A stretch of 64,000 bases of DNA from Atopsyche davidsoni (taxonomy: Eukaryota > Arthropoda > Insecta > Trichoptera > Hydrobiosidae), in the NCBI GenBank assembly GCA_022113835.1, contig JAILWY010000004.1, positions 1,243,501 through 1,307,500 of the forward strand, given 5' to 3'. The notes below the pieces were generated by a model that did not search any database, was not told the DNA's origin, and saw only the letters and a program-made list of their open reading frames with translations. Of this stretch, positions 29,001-41,700 are shown one piece after another. How positions within the stretch are numbered: the stretch's first letter is position 1; each line of letters opens with the position of its first letter. The translations under genes were made by a program, and so were the position numbers.

Positions 29001-32000
29001 GCGCCACCTTAACATATGAATGTGTCTGGCATGTTTGCAGTCTGCAGATGTAAAAGCAATCTAACTTTCCACACTCGCATACGAAAGCTTGTAAAAGTGA
29101 TAGTTATTTGAGGTAAAGGCAGTAGCCAATTGGCTTAACTTTAATAATGTCTCATTTTTTTGAGTACTTGCGTTTAGTATATATACCTCAATGTATGTTA
29201 AGCGTGCGCCTGATAGATCTATTGTGATACCAAACAAAAGCTTGTGATATATTATCATATAGTTAGGACATGACAGTTTCAGGATCTATCAAGTGCAAGC
29301 TTAGCACAGCGCTACAGATTTATTTAGAATTTTTTTTTGGATCTATTTGTAAAATTGATCAATACTTGTATACTAATTAAACAATCCACCTGAAAATATA
29401 GTTATATTGTGCAATATTTATTTCTTGTATACCGTAGAGTATTGTGATTCTTTATATAAAAAGTATAAGTTTATTGTAAATCGATTAAATAAGTATTGCC
29501 CAGTCTTAAATGAATATTGTGCAATATAACTTTATTTGTAGTGACATAATCACTTCATCGTTCATAAACGTAGGCTAACATTTATGCAAAAAAAGTTTTC
29601 GATATTTTCTCTATATCTTACAAATGGTGCTAGGATTTTATTTTTTCGTATACTTAACTACGTCAGGGTTTTCTTTTTAATTATGAAATACTTTTTTGTT
29701 ATTCTGTTGATTGTTCTAACGCCATCGCTTCCTAGCGAGTGTACAAAGCTCTTTACGCTACGTTAAGTCTTTATAATTTCCTTTGTTGGAGAAATTCTTT
29801 ATCTTTCTTATATACCATAAACACTATCAATATGTCTTAATAGATATAAGCATTGTTTATTTACTTAGAATTATTTAAAAAAATATTTTATTGAATGTAG
29901 AAAAACAGAATTACAAGTACTTTCTGTTTGATATATATTAAAATAACTATAAATTATATTTTAGCTCCAGATTTCAGCACTTAATAAAAATTATATTGTT
30001 GGAATATATTATATTAACAGAAAAATATATATTTTCGATTTAAATATATACGCAATATCAAAATTACCTGAAAAATTTGAATATGTTCAAAATTTTTTTT
30101 ATATTGATATTTAATCCAATCCAATATAAAAAACCCTTCAATTTTCAATTTGGATTATTTTTATATTTGAAATTCTGTTGAATTGAAAAATGTGTGTTTG
30201 TCGAAACGGCTTAAAAAGTGTTGCTTGGATAACAGTGAATTATTCAATTCTGAATTTTATGTATTTTTCGTTTCCATCAAAATTGAATGTAAGAGATTAT
30301 ACATTTTTTTTTTACAATATTCTATTAATGAAAAATTACAAATTATTGATATATAAAGAAACTGCCGGCTCAAAGTCCGCAGAAAGTTTCGGTGTACAGT
30401 TAACATAGTTTTTATATGGAATATATTACATTATATGACCATAGCTCTAAGAAGTCAGAAAGCTGACACGTGGATGAGTGAGTACAAATCAATTGTAATT
30501 CACTATTTAACAATTTCTAAACAATGTCAATACTTTCAAATCATCTGTTGATGCTGACTGCTATGCCATATTTCCATGCAAAAAGGAAGAAACTTTTAAA
30601 TAAATTTTTCAGCTTAATTGATACAAAAACAATCATTTATTAATATTAACACAATTATCACGAGTCATTCAAATTAATTTTTACAAGTAAAGATTACACT
30701 TCAAAAATTTTTCAGTTTTTGCATCTACGCGTTTAATCAACTCAATTTGAAAAGATTAATGTATCTATATGTATATTATATCAAGATCATATTGCTAAAT
30801 GTGTGTTAATATATCAAATAAATCGGAAAATTAATAAAATTTTATATCACATTTTTTATGGAAAGACAGCAAAAGCAAACAACCTTAATAGAACACTCAT
30901 TTTAAATGTATTGCTTGTAATATTAATAGTTTTTGTGATGACAAAGTGAAATACTATATGAATTATTAGTTTAACGACAGGATTTAAACCCTACATTGAG
31001 ATTCATCCCTGTCTTAAAAGTTAGGTTATGTTATCTGTGTTATATATACAAATCGTATGCTGCGCTAAAAGAGTGTAAACTGGAATATTTGTACAATTTT
31101 TTGCAAGACAGCGAGCGCAGTAACCGCAATAGGAAGACCATTCCCAAATTGTTACGAAGCAACCTATGATTTATCTTGCCTATTTTAATAACATATTTCA
31201 AGAATTGAGAATGAGAACCACAATAGATTGGAAACGTAAGCTTGGTGTGCTAATCATCACAGGAGACAAGGGAGTCGGATATACTTAACTTATAATAAAA
31301 TGTATACACTCTTTTAGTTTATTAAATAAATTATGTTTTCTTTTTTACATAATATTAATGTTACATTTCCAATAGACAGTGAAATATAATAACAACAGTT
31401 GATAAAATAGATCTGTTATTTGTACGCCAATTCCGCAGTTATTATTTTCAGTATGTTTCGAAGTTGTCAATTAGTTAGTAGGACGTTTGCTGAGTTTTGT
31501 ACAGTCTACGTGTAAGATTATACTTCAGTGTTGAAAATCAACGCTAAACTATATATTATAATATTTTTGTTAGAATAGAAAGCCATATTATGTAGAATAC
31601 ATATATAAATAAAAATATGCTTAAATAAAATATTTTTTCTGCATCACTTTGTTGTTTTATTATAACCCATTTCATTTTACCTCTGTTGATTTTTGTGGTC
31701 ATGTCAATAAGATAAAAAATATAAAATATTTAGCATTTGCAGGTGGTATTAATTATTTTTATTGATTTCTACATGGTGTTTTAAAATATAAAGTATCGTT
31801 AGTATAGAAAATGAGGACTAAATGTAATTTCTGCACCACAAAAGAATTTGGATATTAAAAGTTATAAAAAATAAACCAATCATCATTGCAGTGTTTTTAA
31901 AGAATAAGTAATATAATAATTTTAAGTTTATTTTGGAGCTGAACATTTTTTGTTTTATAAATATCAAAAAAATCAATTGAAGATTCTATTTTGAAATTAA

Positions 32001-33628
32001 AGAAGTATTTGAACAAAGCAAAAATGTTTATTTGTTTGAAATTAGGCATCAGGTATTTAGTAATAAATCTATATTTATTTAAAATGCAATACAGTGTCGT
32101 AATATTAGAAATATAATAAAATATTCAGTTTTTTTCACAATAAATCCCGCATATCACATTTCCATAGAGTCTTTATACAGATCAAGATTAATTCATATCA
32201 TGCATTATAATACATTTTACATTACAAAGTCTTAAAATCTAATAGTTTTACTAAATTAAATCACAAAACCTTAAATAATTTACAGAACTTCATTATAATT
32301 TCAAGCATATAACTTATTAAAGTCTAATACCATCTAAAAGATTAATGTATTTGTTCAGACTATGAGTTGAAATGTAGTGTCTTGGTTTAGACAAATATTA
32401 TAAAAAATATTATAAAATAATTTAAAACTAGGCTAGGTCTATAACATAACGTTTAGTTCATATCTTGCCAGTTATTATCATATTTGAAAAGACGAATATG
32501 GGTTTGGGTAAAGCGTAGAGTGGCCCCACAAACAACTACAGACACATGTAAAATTTTCTTAAATAATATTAGGTCTTTGGGATCCATGCATTTTGGTTAA
32601 GACAAACAATCAGATTGTGTTAGTCTAAAATGTTATACTAAGTGTCTAAGTGTTATATCAGACATGCGACATATATTCAATCACTATTTTGAGACTAAGT
32701 CTCTAAGAAAGAAGTTCATTCACATCTAAAGGTATTATAATATAGGAGAACGCAAATATGCATTTGAATATATCGTAATGTGGTAAGAAATATTAGATCT
32801 AAGGCCAGTCAGCAGGTAAGTAAAATAACTCTGGTGAGGATCACACAATAGGCAGCTAAGATGAGCTTTTTGTGAGAAAAATGAGATTCATGAAGACGAA
32901 TCATTCCACGGTCCAAATTTGAGGTCGAAATATTATATATATTTTGTAATTCTTGTCATTACGCCATTGCGTATACAAATGCAAAACATTAGCGTGTGTG
33001 ATGGCCAGTCCTCTTCAACGAAAGAAAAGAAAGTCTTCTAACTGAATACTTAAACTATGTAAACACTGCTATTAAATATGGCCCTTCTGAAGGTCAGGTA
33101 CAGTAATCAACATACAATGCTACAGTTTACCACCAAGTTTTTGATGTCTCCGCTTAAACTTCAAGAGCGCGAGTTTTAGATAATCTACATACTTCTAAAA
33201 GAAATGAAGGTGAACATTGATTTTTAAGTAAATTGAGGAAATTGCTTTGTAAAATCACTATATAACCTGTACCAATGAAGAAAGCTTATTCTAGAAGCGT
33301 ATGGCCTTTGTTTTTTATCTACAAGCAATTACAATTTTTGCCAAATATAAAATTGTTCTCAACAGATTTGAATTTTACACACAATGTTCGGAAAGCAATT
33401 ATCCTGTAAAAATAAAAAAAAAAGTTATGTGAATTAGTGATAATAAACCTGACGTTTTCAATTCCCAAAAAAATTAATATTTACTTTCTACTAAGAACGT
33501 TTCCCAGGCAAATTTCTAGAAATTTTTGGAATAAGATTTTATAACTGACGCCATCAATATGAAGATGTTTGACTAAGTTAATGTTTTATGTACACTACTC
33601 CGTCACCCATTGGATGCTCCCTTGAGGG
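26017..33628. other. Long AT-rich region: probable 3' UTR, then convergent intergenic space
   Basis: About 7.6 kb with no convincing open frame or transposon protein. It may include a long 3' UTR of the chromatin gene on the plus strand; AATAAA occurs near 31625, followed by a less AT-extreme stretch, but earlier candidates exist. The right end may contain the 3' UTR of the minus-strand monooxygenase. A TATATA run lies near 27635-27650. I see no RNA gene. Confidence 0.5.
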
Positions 33629-33820
33629 TCAATACATGACCTTGGTCTGGCCATTGCTGATGATGGCGTACGTGTCATCATCGATGATCTTGTAGATGTC
33701 GTTACGGTAGCCTTGGAGATTATGAAGGAAGCGGAGGGAGCTCTCTTCTCGAATCTTCGTGAGGACAGAAGGAAGATTATCTGTTCCGGCCTCATCTGAT
33801 AAGGACTTGTAGTAGTTTTC
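33629..33820 (-). CDS. FMO alternative last exon B (distal)
   Basis: Read from an acceptor CTTTTATTACAG ending at 33821, phase 0, 63 residues starting ENYYKSLSDEAGTDNLPSVL and ending NGQTKVMY then TGA. It aligns with the proximal last exon at 38777-38959: both begin E-x-Y-Y, share LPxxLTKI, and then a region with YRNDIYKIIDDD or FRDYVFKVIDNN. It joins in phase to the exon ending at 41537. Use of this exon would give a 424-residue enzyme. No other FMO exons lie between 33.8 and 38.7 kb, so it is either an alternative 3' terminal exon or the leftover of a deleted neighbouring paralogue. Confidence 0.75.
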   Translation of the reverse strand, partial: ENYYKSLSDEAGTDNLPSVLTKIREESSLRFLHNLQGYRNDIYKIIDDDTYAIISNGQTKVMY

Positions 33821-34610
33821 CTGTAATAAAAGAAATAGCAAATGAGAAAAAAATAAAATAGAATTATCACATGTGAAATGCTTTATACTTTTCAGCTATT
33901 CAATGTTCTTGGAACAGCTTGAAATAATTAAATAATCAGGTGCTTTTACGAGTAGTTTGGATTTTACAAAGTGTTGTGCCCAGCAATTGCATTTTAATGT
34001 TTTAAAATTTAAAATAGTAAACAACAGATGTGCTTATAAGTTTTAACGACAGCTGTAAATAAATTGCTTTTGGGTGTTATGATGTGTCAAAATTTCATTA
34101 TCTCCCTACGTTTCAGTTTCTATAAGAAAAAAAATTAGGAAGGGTTCGTGTAATTAAATGTTAATAATAATTTTTGATAAAAAATGTGACCACAAATTAA
34201 AGTTTTGTGTGGAATTTCATTAAAGATGATTATGTAAGTAATTTAATAAGGATTTATTAAGTTATGATTACGAAGATTATTTATTACTTATGTTATAAAA
34301 GTGTTTACATTTAAAACAATAAATAACTTGAACCAGTTCATATACAAGGAAGCCATAAAGAAAATACTTCATCAAGATTTGTATACAAGGCTGCCAAAAA
34401 CCAAATATTTTCGCTTCAATTCTTTTTTTTACAAGACAGGTGTTAAGTTTGAACTTGTTATAATTATATGTTTGTTTTCCAAATATGGGTTTGGTATTAT
34501 GATCAAAACATGTTAACAATGAACCAAAAAATGATTAAGAATAGGAGGAGCACGAGGGAATTGAATTTATTGTATTATGATTATTTCTTACAAATGTATT
34601 TTTTCATAAG

Positions 34611-34850
34611 AAATCGCTCGAGAATAGAAAAAAAAACACCAGCACATCAGATAAAGTTGTAAAAAAATTTACTTATAAAATCGTTATTGTTTTTTGTAAA
34701 TTAACTTCGACAAATTGAATGCACGGACAGAAATCGCTCGAGAATAGAAAAAAAAACACCAGCACATCAGATAAAGTTGTAAAAAAATTTACTTATAAAA
34801 TCGTTATTGTTTTTTGTAAATTAACTTCGACAAATTTAATGCACGGACAG
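34611..34850. repeat. Near-perfect tandem duplication of a 120-bp unit
   Basis: 34611-34730 and 34731-34850 are head-to-tail copies, starting AAATCGCTCGAGAATAGAAA and ending GCACGGACAG, with a single difference seen (GAAT versus TAAT near position 107 of the unit). Such similarity implies a very recent duplication or an assembly artefact. Confidence 0.95.
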
Positions 34851-35570
34851 TTGTATTAAAATCAAATCCATAAAAACTACTTTTTTAAGACTTGTCTTGG
34901 CAGCTCCCTAAGTTTCGTAAGATATTATTGATGAAGTAGTGGTCAGAGGTGTAATGGTATTGGTATCAAGTAGGCAAGCGCGCGCGTAGATAGCGCGAGT
35001 TTTTAATTTAATATTCAAGCAGCTGTCTCGGAGGCAGGAGAAGGAAGTGAACGAACAATAATTAGTAGTCAAGTAAACAGACATGAACAAAGATTACAAC
35101 CAGTCAGGCAAATGTCAGCCAGAGCAAAGGACGGCAAACTGTTGATGTGGAGTGACAAAGAAAACCAAAAAACTATTCAACAATATAACAAATAGTTGAA
35201 ATTTGAACCTGTAAAATAATACATAAAATAAGTATTAATATTGCTGTAGATTCGGGTAAGTTTGTGTACTTAATAATGTGCCTATTATTGCAAACTTCAA
35301 GTTGGCCAAAACGTCACAATGAGGAGTTTGAAAATGGAACGTGAAGTGTCAAAGACAACAATTATTTGGTTTTAATATTTATTTTAAGACTATTGTGTTA
35401 ACGAATTGCATTTGTTGTTAATCTATATTTTTTTAAAGTGTATATGTATTTATTTAATAAACAAGAAAATATGGTCTTTTATTTACCTCCTATTGATAGT
35501 ATATTTTATTCTTACGCAAGTCTACATTACTTGGTTTTGGTTTTATTAGAATGAAAAATATTTTGAACAT

Positions 35571-35642
35571 TGGTGAAATAAAATGACTAGACTTTTGGAA
35601 TGACATTTCATTCCAAAAGTCTAGTAATTTTATTTACACCAT
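35571..35642. repeat. Small inverted repeat (72-bp hairpin)
   Basis: TGGTG at 35571 and CACCA at 35638-35642 form the ends. Within lie the inverted arms GACTAGACTTTTGGAATGA and TCATTCCAAAAGTCTAGT around a 3-base loop. Likely a tiny MITE remnant or hairpin; it lies between the two FMO last exons. Confidence 0.8.
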
Positions 35643-35671
35643 TTTAATAATATTTTTTTTTACAAATAAAC

Positions 35672-35674
<3 letters not shown>

Positions 35675-35706
<32 letters not shown>

Positions 35707-35722
35707 TTATAATATTTATATT
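35675..35722. repeat. AT-rich microsatellite
   Basis: Alternating TA/CATATATA run followed by further AT-only sequence. Simple repeat. Confidence 0.85.
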
Positions 35723-36811
35723 ATATATTTATATATTGTACAATATTTAAACAAAAATTCAGATTTTTAAACGCGGAAAATTACGACCTATGGGAATACA
35801 ACATTTTAGATTGGTTAAAGTGGTGTATCGATCCAAATGTTTTTTGTATGTCGTATGAAATTACTGATATAAAATTGTAAGTCAATTCAATTTGTTATTT
35901 TTGTAATATTTTAAAAATCTAAAATTGAGTATAATTTTAAAGTATTTACGAAAATTTAAATTAATTATCAATTATAAAACTTTCCGATTCGTTACATTGG
36001 TTTTATAAAACATTATTTCAAAAATATTGTTTGTTATTCAAAGGTAAAGTTTTGTTTGAAAAATTTGTTATAAATAGTCTTTCAGAATCTAATTTTAATT
36101 TCTTCGCTCCCACACTTTGAAAAGTCGTTAAAAAGAGTATTTTAATGTATTATGAAAGTAACATAGTACAATCATCAAACGCCATTGACATTAAACTCAT
36201 TATGTACAGTAAAATATTATCAGTATTCATATTTAATTTTAGATGTGAGTAAGTATACTTTTTCGTAGTAAAGGTTTTGTAACAAAACAATTTTGACTAT
36301 TATTTTTTTAGTGGATTTTAAAATATCCATAAATAGAGTTGGTTTTTATCTGGATAATATTTTGTAAATCAATTTATCATACTTTAGATTAAAAATAGAG
36401 TATGCGGGTGTTGAAGTTTTATTTTATCAAAGAACTTTATAAATTCTAGCGTTTGTTGCATAATATTAGATATCTCATAAGTGGTGATTTTGTCACAACA
36501 GAGAATTTGATATGTAGGTATGTTTGATGTTAATATACTTTAATATTTAAAGAAGCTACAATAAAATCTAAACATTTCTTTAAAATACCAGACGTTTGAT
36601 TAATTTTTATGAAATAATATAATGTGTATATCATCTTTAATGTTACTATTTATACTTCACTTGAAGTAATAAATACTGAATGTAATAAAAACAAATCATT
36701 TTTATCATCAATAAACTACAATAAATAATAAATATTTATTGCAATTTGAAAGACCTTTTATCACCGACAATGAACTTAAGATTCAGAAATTATTTTGTTT
36801 TTTATATTTTA

Positions 36812-38344
36812 CTAGCGGATACCCGGCGCGTTCTACTGCGCTAAATAAAGAAATAGAATACTTTTTTTATTAGTTCGAAAAAAAAAAAAAAAGGAAATTT
36901 TGTTTATTTATTAACTTTGTATCTTAATGCTAGCGGATATATTGAGTTTTTTCGGTAGGTGTGTAAACATAAAGTCTTTTCGGCGTTCCAACTCTAAACG
37001 CAACATAACAGGAATTTTGCGAAAAACAGGAATATTATATGTTCAAATCAGCAATACTTAGCGATTGGTCGTGAGCCTTGTTGATAGTTATCACAACAGC
37101 ACAATTTAGGTGGATCTAAGTTGCGAATGTGCATCGGTGAACCAACTTTTAAAGTTAAGATATGTGGTGGCATTCCAGATGGTTCCAAAGAGTTAAAAAA
37201 AACTCTTTTGGATAGTTGACAGCTTGTTCCTCATGTATAACTGTGTCAATCGATTTGTACTTGATATCAGTTATATATCACAGTTATATAATAGTTGGAT
37301 ATCGTTCGTGAATACTGAAACCAAGAATTCGCCAGACAGCTTCATTACTGCGACCCATCTGAAATTGAGTGATTTCATAGTTTCGATTTGAAAGCTCGAA
37401 CACTGCCATATCACTGCCTTTGTTAACATATTTGCATATGTCCTTGCATATGAATTTCACGGAGTTGCAGTATTCCACATTGATATATGATTGAAATGTT
37501 TTTTACAGTATTGGACTGTATGGAACAATCCATATGTTATCAATGCCAATATCGACGTTTCTTAATTTAATGGTGGTGGTGTATCCTCCATCTTCTGGCT
37601 TTCGTAGACCAGTTTGAGTTTCATCGATCAAATCGCGTGGATATCTTTTCGTGCATTTGCCGTCTTTTATGCAAGGCGAATTCATATGCATGGGCAACAA
37701 CAACAACAAAAACAACGTCAAAAAGTATCAGATCTTCCACGTTGATTCGGTAGTTCAGCAGATATAAGATCGATGTCGATTTGAGTTGGAATAATTTTTT
37801 TCCCATATATAAACAGACAAACTCATTATGATAAAACACGTTGTGAATGACAGATAGTGATTTTGTTTTGAAAGTCCGTACGATCTGTCCGCGCGATCTT
37901 CACAATGTTCTTTTTTCAAATTTTTTGCGAGGAACGATGTCCACTTTACAGATGTTGAAAAATTTTGTATGGAAAATATCGAAAATCGACCTAATTCTGT
38001 TCCGTAAGTTCGGCAGCCTGTAACGGCAATATTTCATACTTCATACTAATATTTACAAACATCAATATCAGTATTTTTCGATTGGCAGCCATGCAGCTTC
38101 AAGACATTTTCGCGTATATGCATAACGCGAAAATGTCAGTTCCTTTTATGAATTGGAAATTTTTGTATGGGATTTTTCTTAATTGAATAAACCAAATTTG
38201 ATAATCAATTTTTATAGTTTTAGTGGTCTAAATTACTCTCGGTATTTTTGCCTATCAAATGAAACCGGTGTGGGGCTCATCGGTTGTACGGTTTCAAAGC
38301 CTATAGCGGACAAACAAACATTTTTAGTGTTTTATATATATAGA
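36812..38344 (-). mobile_element. Helitron copy with both ends (1,533 bp)
   Basis: On the minus strand the 5' end is TCTATATATATAAAACAC at 38344, preceded by A. The 3' end is CTAG at 36815-36812, followed by T. TC...CTRR inserted between A and T is the Helitron signature. Just inside the 3' end, GCGCAGTAGAACGCGC can form the short terminal hairpin. Internal Rep-domain fragments (separate entry) confirm the class. The element lies between the two alternative last exons of the FMO gene. Confidence 0.8.
37284..37721 (-). pseudogene. Helitron Rep/helicase-like fragment, frame-broken
   Basis: Two minus-strand frames in order: 37721-37503 (NSPCIKDGKCTKRYPRDLI; VRNVDI-like block; WIVPYSPIL) and 37478-37284 (MEYCNSVKFICKDICKYVNK; YEITQFQMGRSNEAVWRI). 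These are adjacent blocks of the Helitron_like_N region of Rep-helicase proteins. The reading frame changes between them, and neither the HUH nuclease motif nor the helicase part is visible, so this is a decayed internal fragment. Confidence 0.85.
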
Positions 38345-38776
38345 TTATTTGATTAGTCGATACATAATTCAAATTTAAACTAATATTCAATGCAACATAA
38401 GTGTTGTTATGATATCATTAAAGACCTTTAATTTTTTATTTAACAAGAATTTTACATGGATTGACTTTTTTGATTAACTCAGTTAGAAAACCAACAAATA
38501 TTTTTAAAATGTTACACTTTGAATTGCGTATTTATGATAATTTATTTAGAATTATTAAATTCTTAAGAGAAGTCGTGATAATGTTAGAAAACTATTAGTA
38601 ATAAATGAATCAGCAAATTATAGATTATTTAAAATCTTGCCAATAAGACGATATAAAATTATCACAATCGATAATTATTACAATTATTACAATTGACGTT
38701 ATCTTGATAATTTATTTGAATTATATAATTTATTTGTAAGTTTCTGCACGAATCAGTTAGTGAATCTATCTTGTTA
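38345..38776. other. AT-rich sequence after FMO exon A
   Basis: Probably the 3' UTR of the short FMO isoform on the minus strand. Nothing else recognised. Confidence 0.4.
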
Positions 38777-41700
38777 TCATTGTTCATTTGAAATCTCGTA
38801 GGAGATGTAATTGTTATTATCGATGACCTTAAACACATAATCTCGGAAGTGGGCAATATCATCCAGGAACATGTCGCTGCTATCATTATGGATCTTCGTC
38901 AGCACGTGGGGCAGCAGAGGCAGTCCACCTTCACGGGATATCCCATTGTAATATTCCTCCTATACCATTAAAAGCAGTTAGCATTAAAAGCAAATGCAAG
39001 CGCAAAGCGAGTCCAAAATCTCAATTAAAGTATTGTAAAGGTGTGCTTGTATTGTGTCGCAAATTACGCTGTGCATAAGCAGATGATCTGAAATTTCTAC
39101 TACGATAGTGTTTTGTATTCACAATGGAAATGAATTCATCACTTGTAGAATATGACTGTTGGGACCTCTCGGTTTAGACGTTATTAAGCTCAGGGAAAGA
39201 TAAAATATAAAAGTGAAATGGTCAACGGTTTCATCAACAAATGGTTTCAACGTATCTCTCGTCAGCACACGTCAATACAGATTCTACAGTGTGTTAACTT
39301 TTTGATGTCAAAATCCAAACCAAATAAATATGCTCGGTTTTTTATGGAAGCAATGCAAATTCAGAAATAATGCCTTATAGCAGAAGTCCCATATGTTGAT
39401 AAATGATCTTAACACAGCTTTGATGAATAAATGAATATTTTTATTATAAAGTAGAAATTGCTAAAAAAAATTATAAGCAGCAAAAGCAAATAACAAAAAA
39501 GTATACGCTTGGTTTTATTTACACGAGAATAATCTTTAATAAAAAACTTGTAAGTCTTCAATAAGATTTTCATTCAAGAAATTTATTCAAGAAATTCGAT
39601 AGCTGGACGCACGGCTTGCTAGTATCAGGCTAGCAGCAGAAAACAGGAGATGTGGAATGCAATGTGTGCTTTTCGTGAATTATTTTTTGCAGTCACAAGA
39701 AGAAGGTCTTTTGAGAATGCCTGAAAGTATTAGGCAAGTAGCAAGTAGGAAAATATTTGTGTGCTCGATTTGTTAACTAAAAAAAATCTATTTTTTCTAA
39801 CGAAATTAAATAAATACGGATTGCTTTATTATTATTATCAATAATAATAATAAATAGGTTGGTTGCATAGCAACAAAGAGGTACAATAAAAACATTACGT
39901 ACGTATTTAATGAATTAATCATTTTAGCTGTGTGCTTGTTTCGGGTGAACACCGAACTAACAAGCCACAAAGCTGCGAAAGCCTGAAAGTATTAGGCCAG
40001 CAGCAGAAGTGAGAAGGTATACAAAATCATTCGCTCGACTAGGATCATCAAACATCGTTGCAGTCGTGAACATCGGCAACGAGACCAGCACTGCCCGATA
40101 GCTTTAGGCTAGCAGTCAATACGAAGAGGTATATTAATAACACTGCTAGTCATTTTTCTCGAGAGAACGTGCAAACATTACAAGATGTGCGAAGGCACAT
40201 GTATTAGGCCAGCAGCACAAGCGAGAAGGTATAGAAAATATTCACATGCACGGTTTTATTTACCGGCTGCATTGTCCCTAACCGACATTTGCCTAATAGT
40301 ATTAGGCTAGCAGCCACGCAAAGCTCGGTATGGTGTAATAATGGCCGAGAGTATTAAGGCAGCACTTCAAATGAGGAGGTGTAGAAATCGCCAATATACG
40401 TTATTTATAAATTAGCGTTCACATACGTCAGTGATGACGGCGTTCAAAAGTATTAGGCTAGAAGCCGACCGGAGGAGGTATTCGCAAATATAACACTGGA
40501 AGTGTCTGGAAAAAAATTTAAACAAATGTATGTAACATTTTAGGGCTTATTTTCATAAAGTTTGATCTGCATAATTGTTTATTATTGATCGCCGAACAAG
40601 GTTTTATTAAAAAAACTGTCGCAAATGGGATTTTTTTGTAGTGTGATTAATATATTTTTGAGTAGGGCTAGTACTATAGACAAAACAAATATATGTGTAT
40701 TAATTTTAAATGCAATTTTTCTTGTTTGCCATTGCAGCTTATTTTATTCTACAAGACGATTGAGAGCTGATGTGGAAAATAAAAAAAATTGTAACATTCG
40801 AGTATTTTTGCTCCAAAAAGCATTCACGCGGTTTTGCTAATCAAGGACGTGTAAATATTTTGCTTTTACTCGACCGACAGAGATGCATCTCCAGAACAAT
40901 TCGCCGTCGCGTTACTAATCAATTTTAATAGACGAGGCATGCCAGCAATTGCAATAGCCCCGAGGATTTGATTGATGAAGCTGGAAGTGCTCCAGCAGCA
41001 GGCGCGCAGAGGTTATCACCAGAAGCGAGTGCAACAACTTGTCACTTGAAAACATATGTGCTGGCAGGGCCTGTCCTCCGAGTAATCATTCTTTACAATA
41101 CCAAATTAATATCCGAACATATTTGAATAGTCAAATTGCTTTGAGACTACGGCCATTTTTACTTGTGAACGCTGTCGCCTTTCGGACTAGCTATCCAAAT
41201 AATTTAATAGTAAAAATATAATCATAGCCACGTGGCTATTCATATTTGTTCTATGTGAAATTAACAAATGTAAATAGTGAAGTCCAATCCAAAACAACGT
41301 TAATTTAATAGCATAGTGAAATCCGTATAGTTTTAAATGTGTGTTGTAGAGTGTTTATCTTAAAACTCACCGCACGCCCCTGCAAGTTAGGCATTTCAGC
41401 GAATGACGCACCCAAATACAATCGCATTTACACATTTGCTTTCCAGTCCCCGTTCAGTTCATCTGAACTCGAATGTCTCCCGCTCGTGGAAGAGTAAGCG
41501 TATAAGATAGTAACAGTGGCCCGGCTAGGTCTGTACCTGGTCTGGGCCCATCATGTGGGCTTGCCTCTTGGTGTATCCTCGCTGCACTCGGTCCTGGAAG
41601 TCGGTATTGCTATGCGCGTACATTTCTTCCTTGTTGGGAAGCGGGAAGTAATTGTTGAGAGCTCGCACGAAGTAACGAACCTGTCGACAAAAAAATCATT

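Larger units (their letters stand above)
33821..36811. other. Intron or intergenic AT-rich sequence between the two FMO last exons
   Basis: If exon B is used this is intron. It contains the 120-bp tandem duplication, a small hairpin and an AT microsatellite (own entries). No coding sequence recognised. Confidence 0.5.

Noticed and set aside
30190..30408. Small open frame of 72 codons in the AT-rich region after the chromatin gene
   Set aside because: Low-complexity AT-driven sequence; no domain, splice context or promoter.
39621..40490. CRISPR-like array
   Set aside because: Eukaryotic intron context, repeats imperfect, spacers not uniform, no cas genes.
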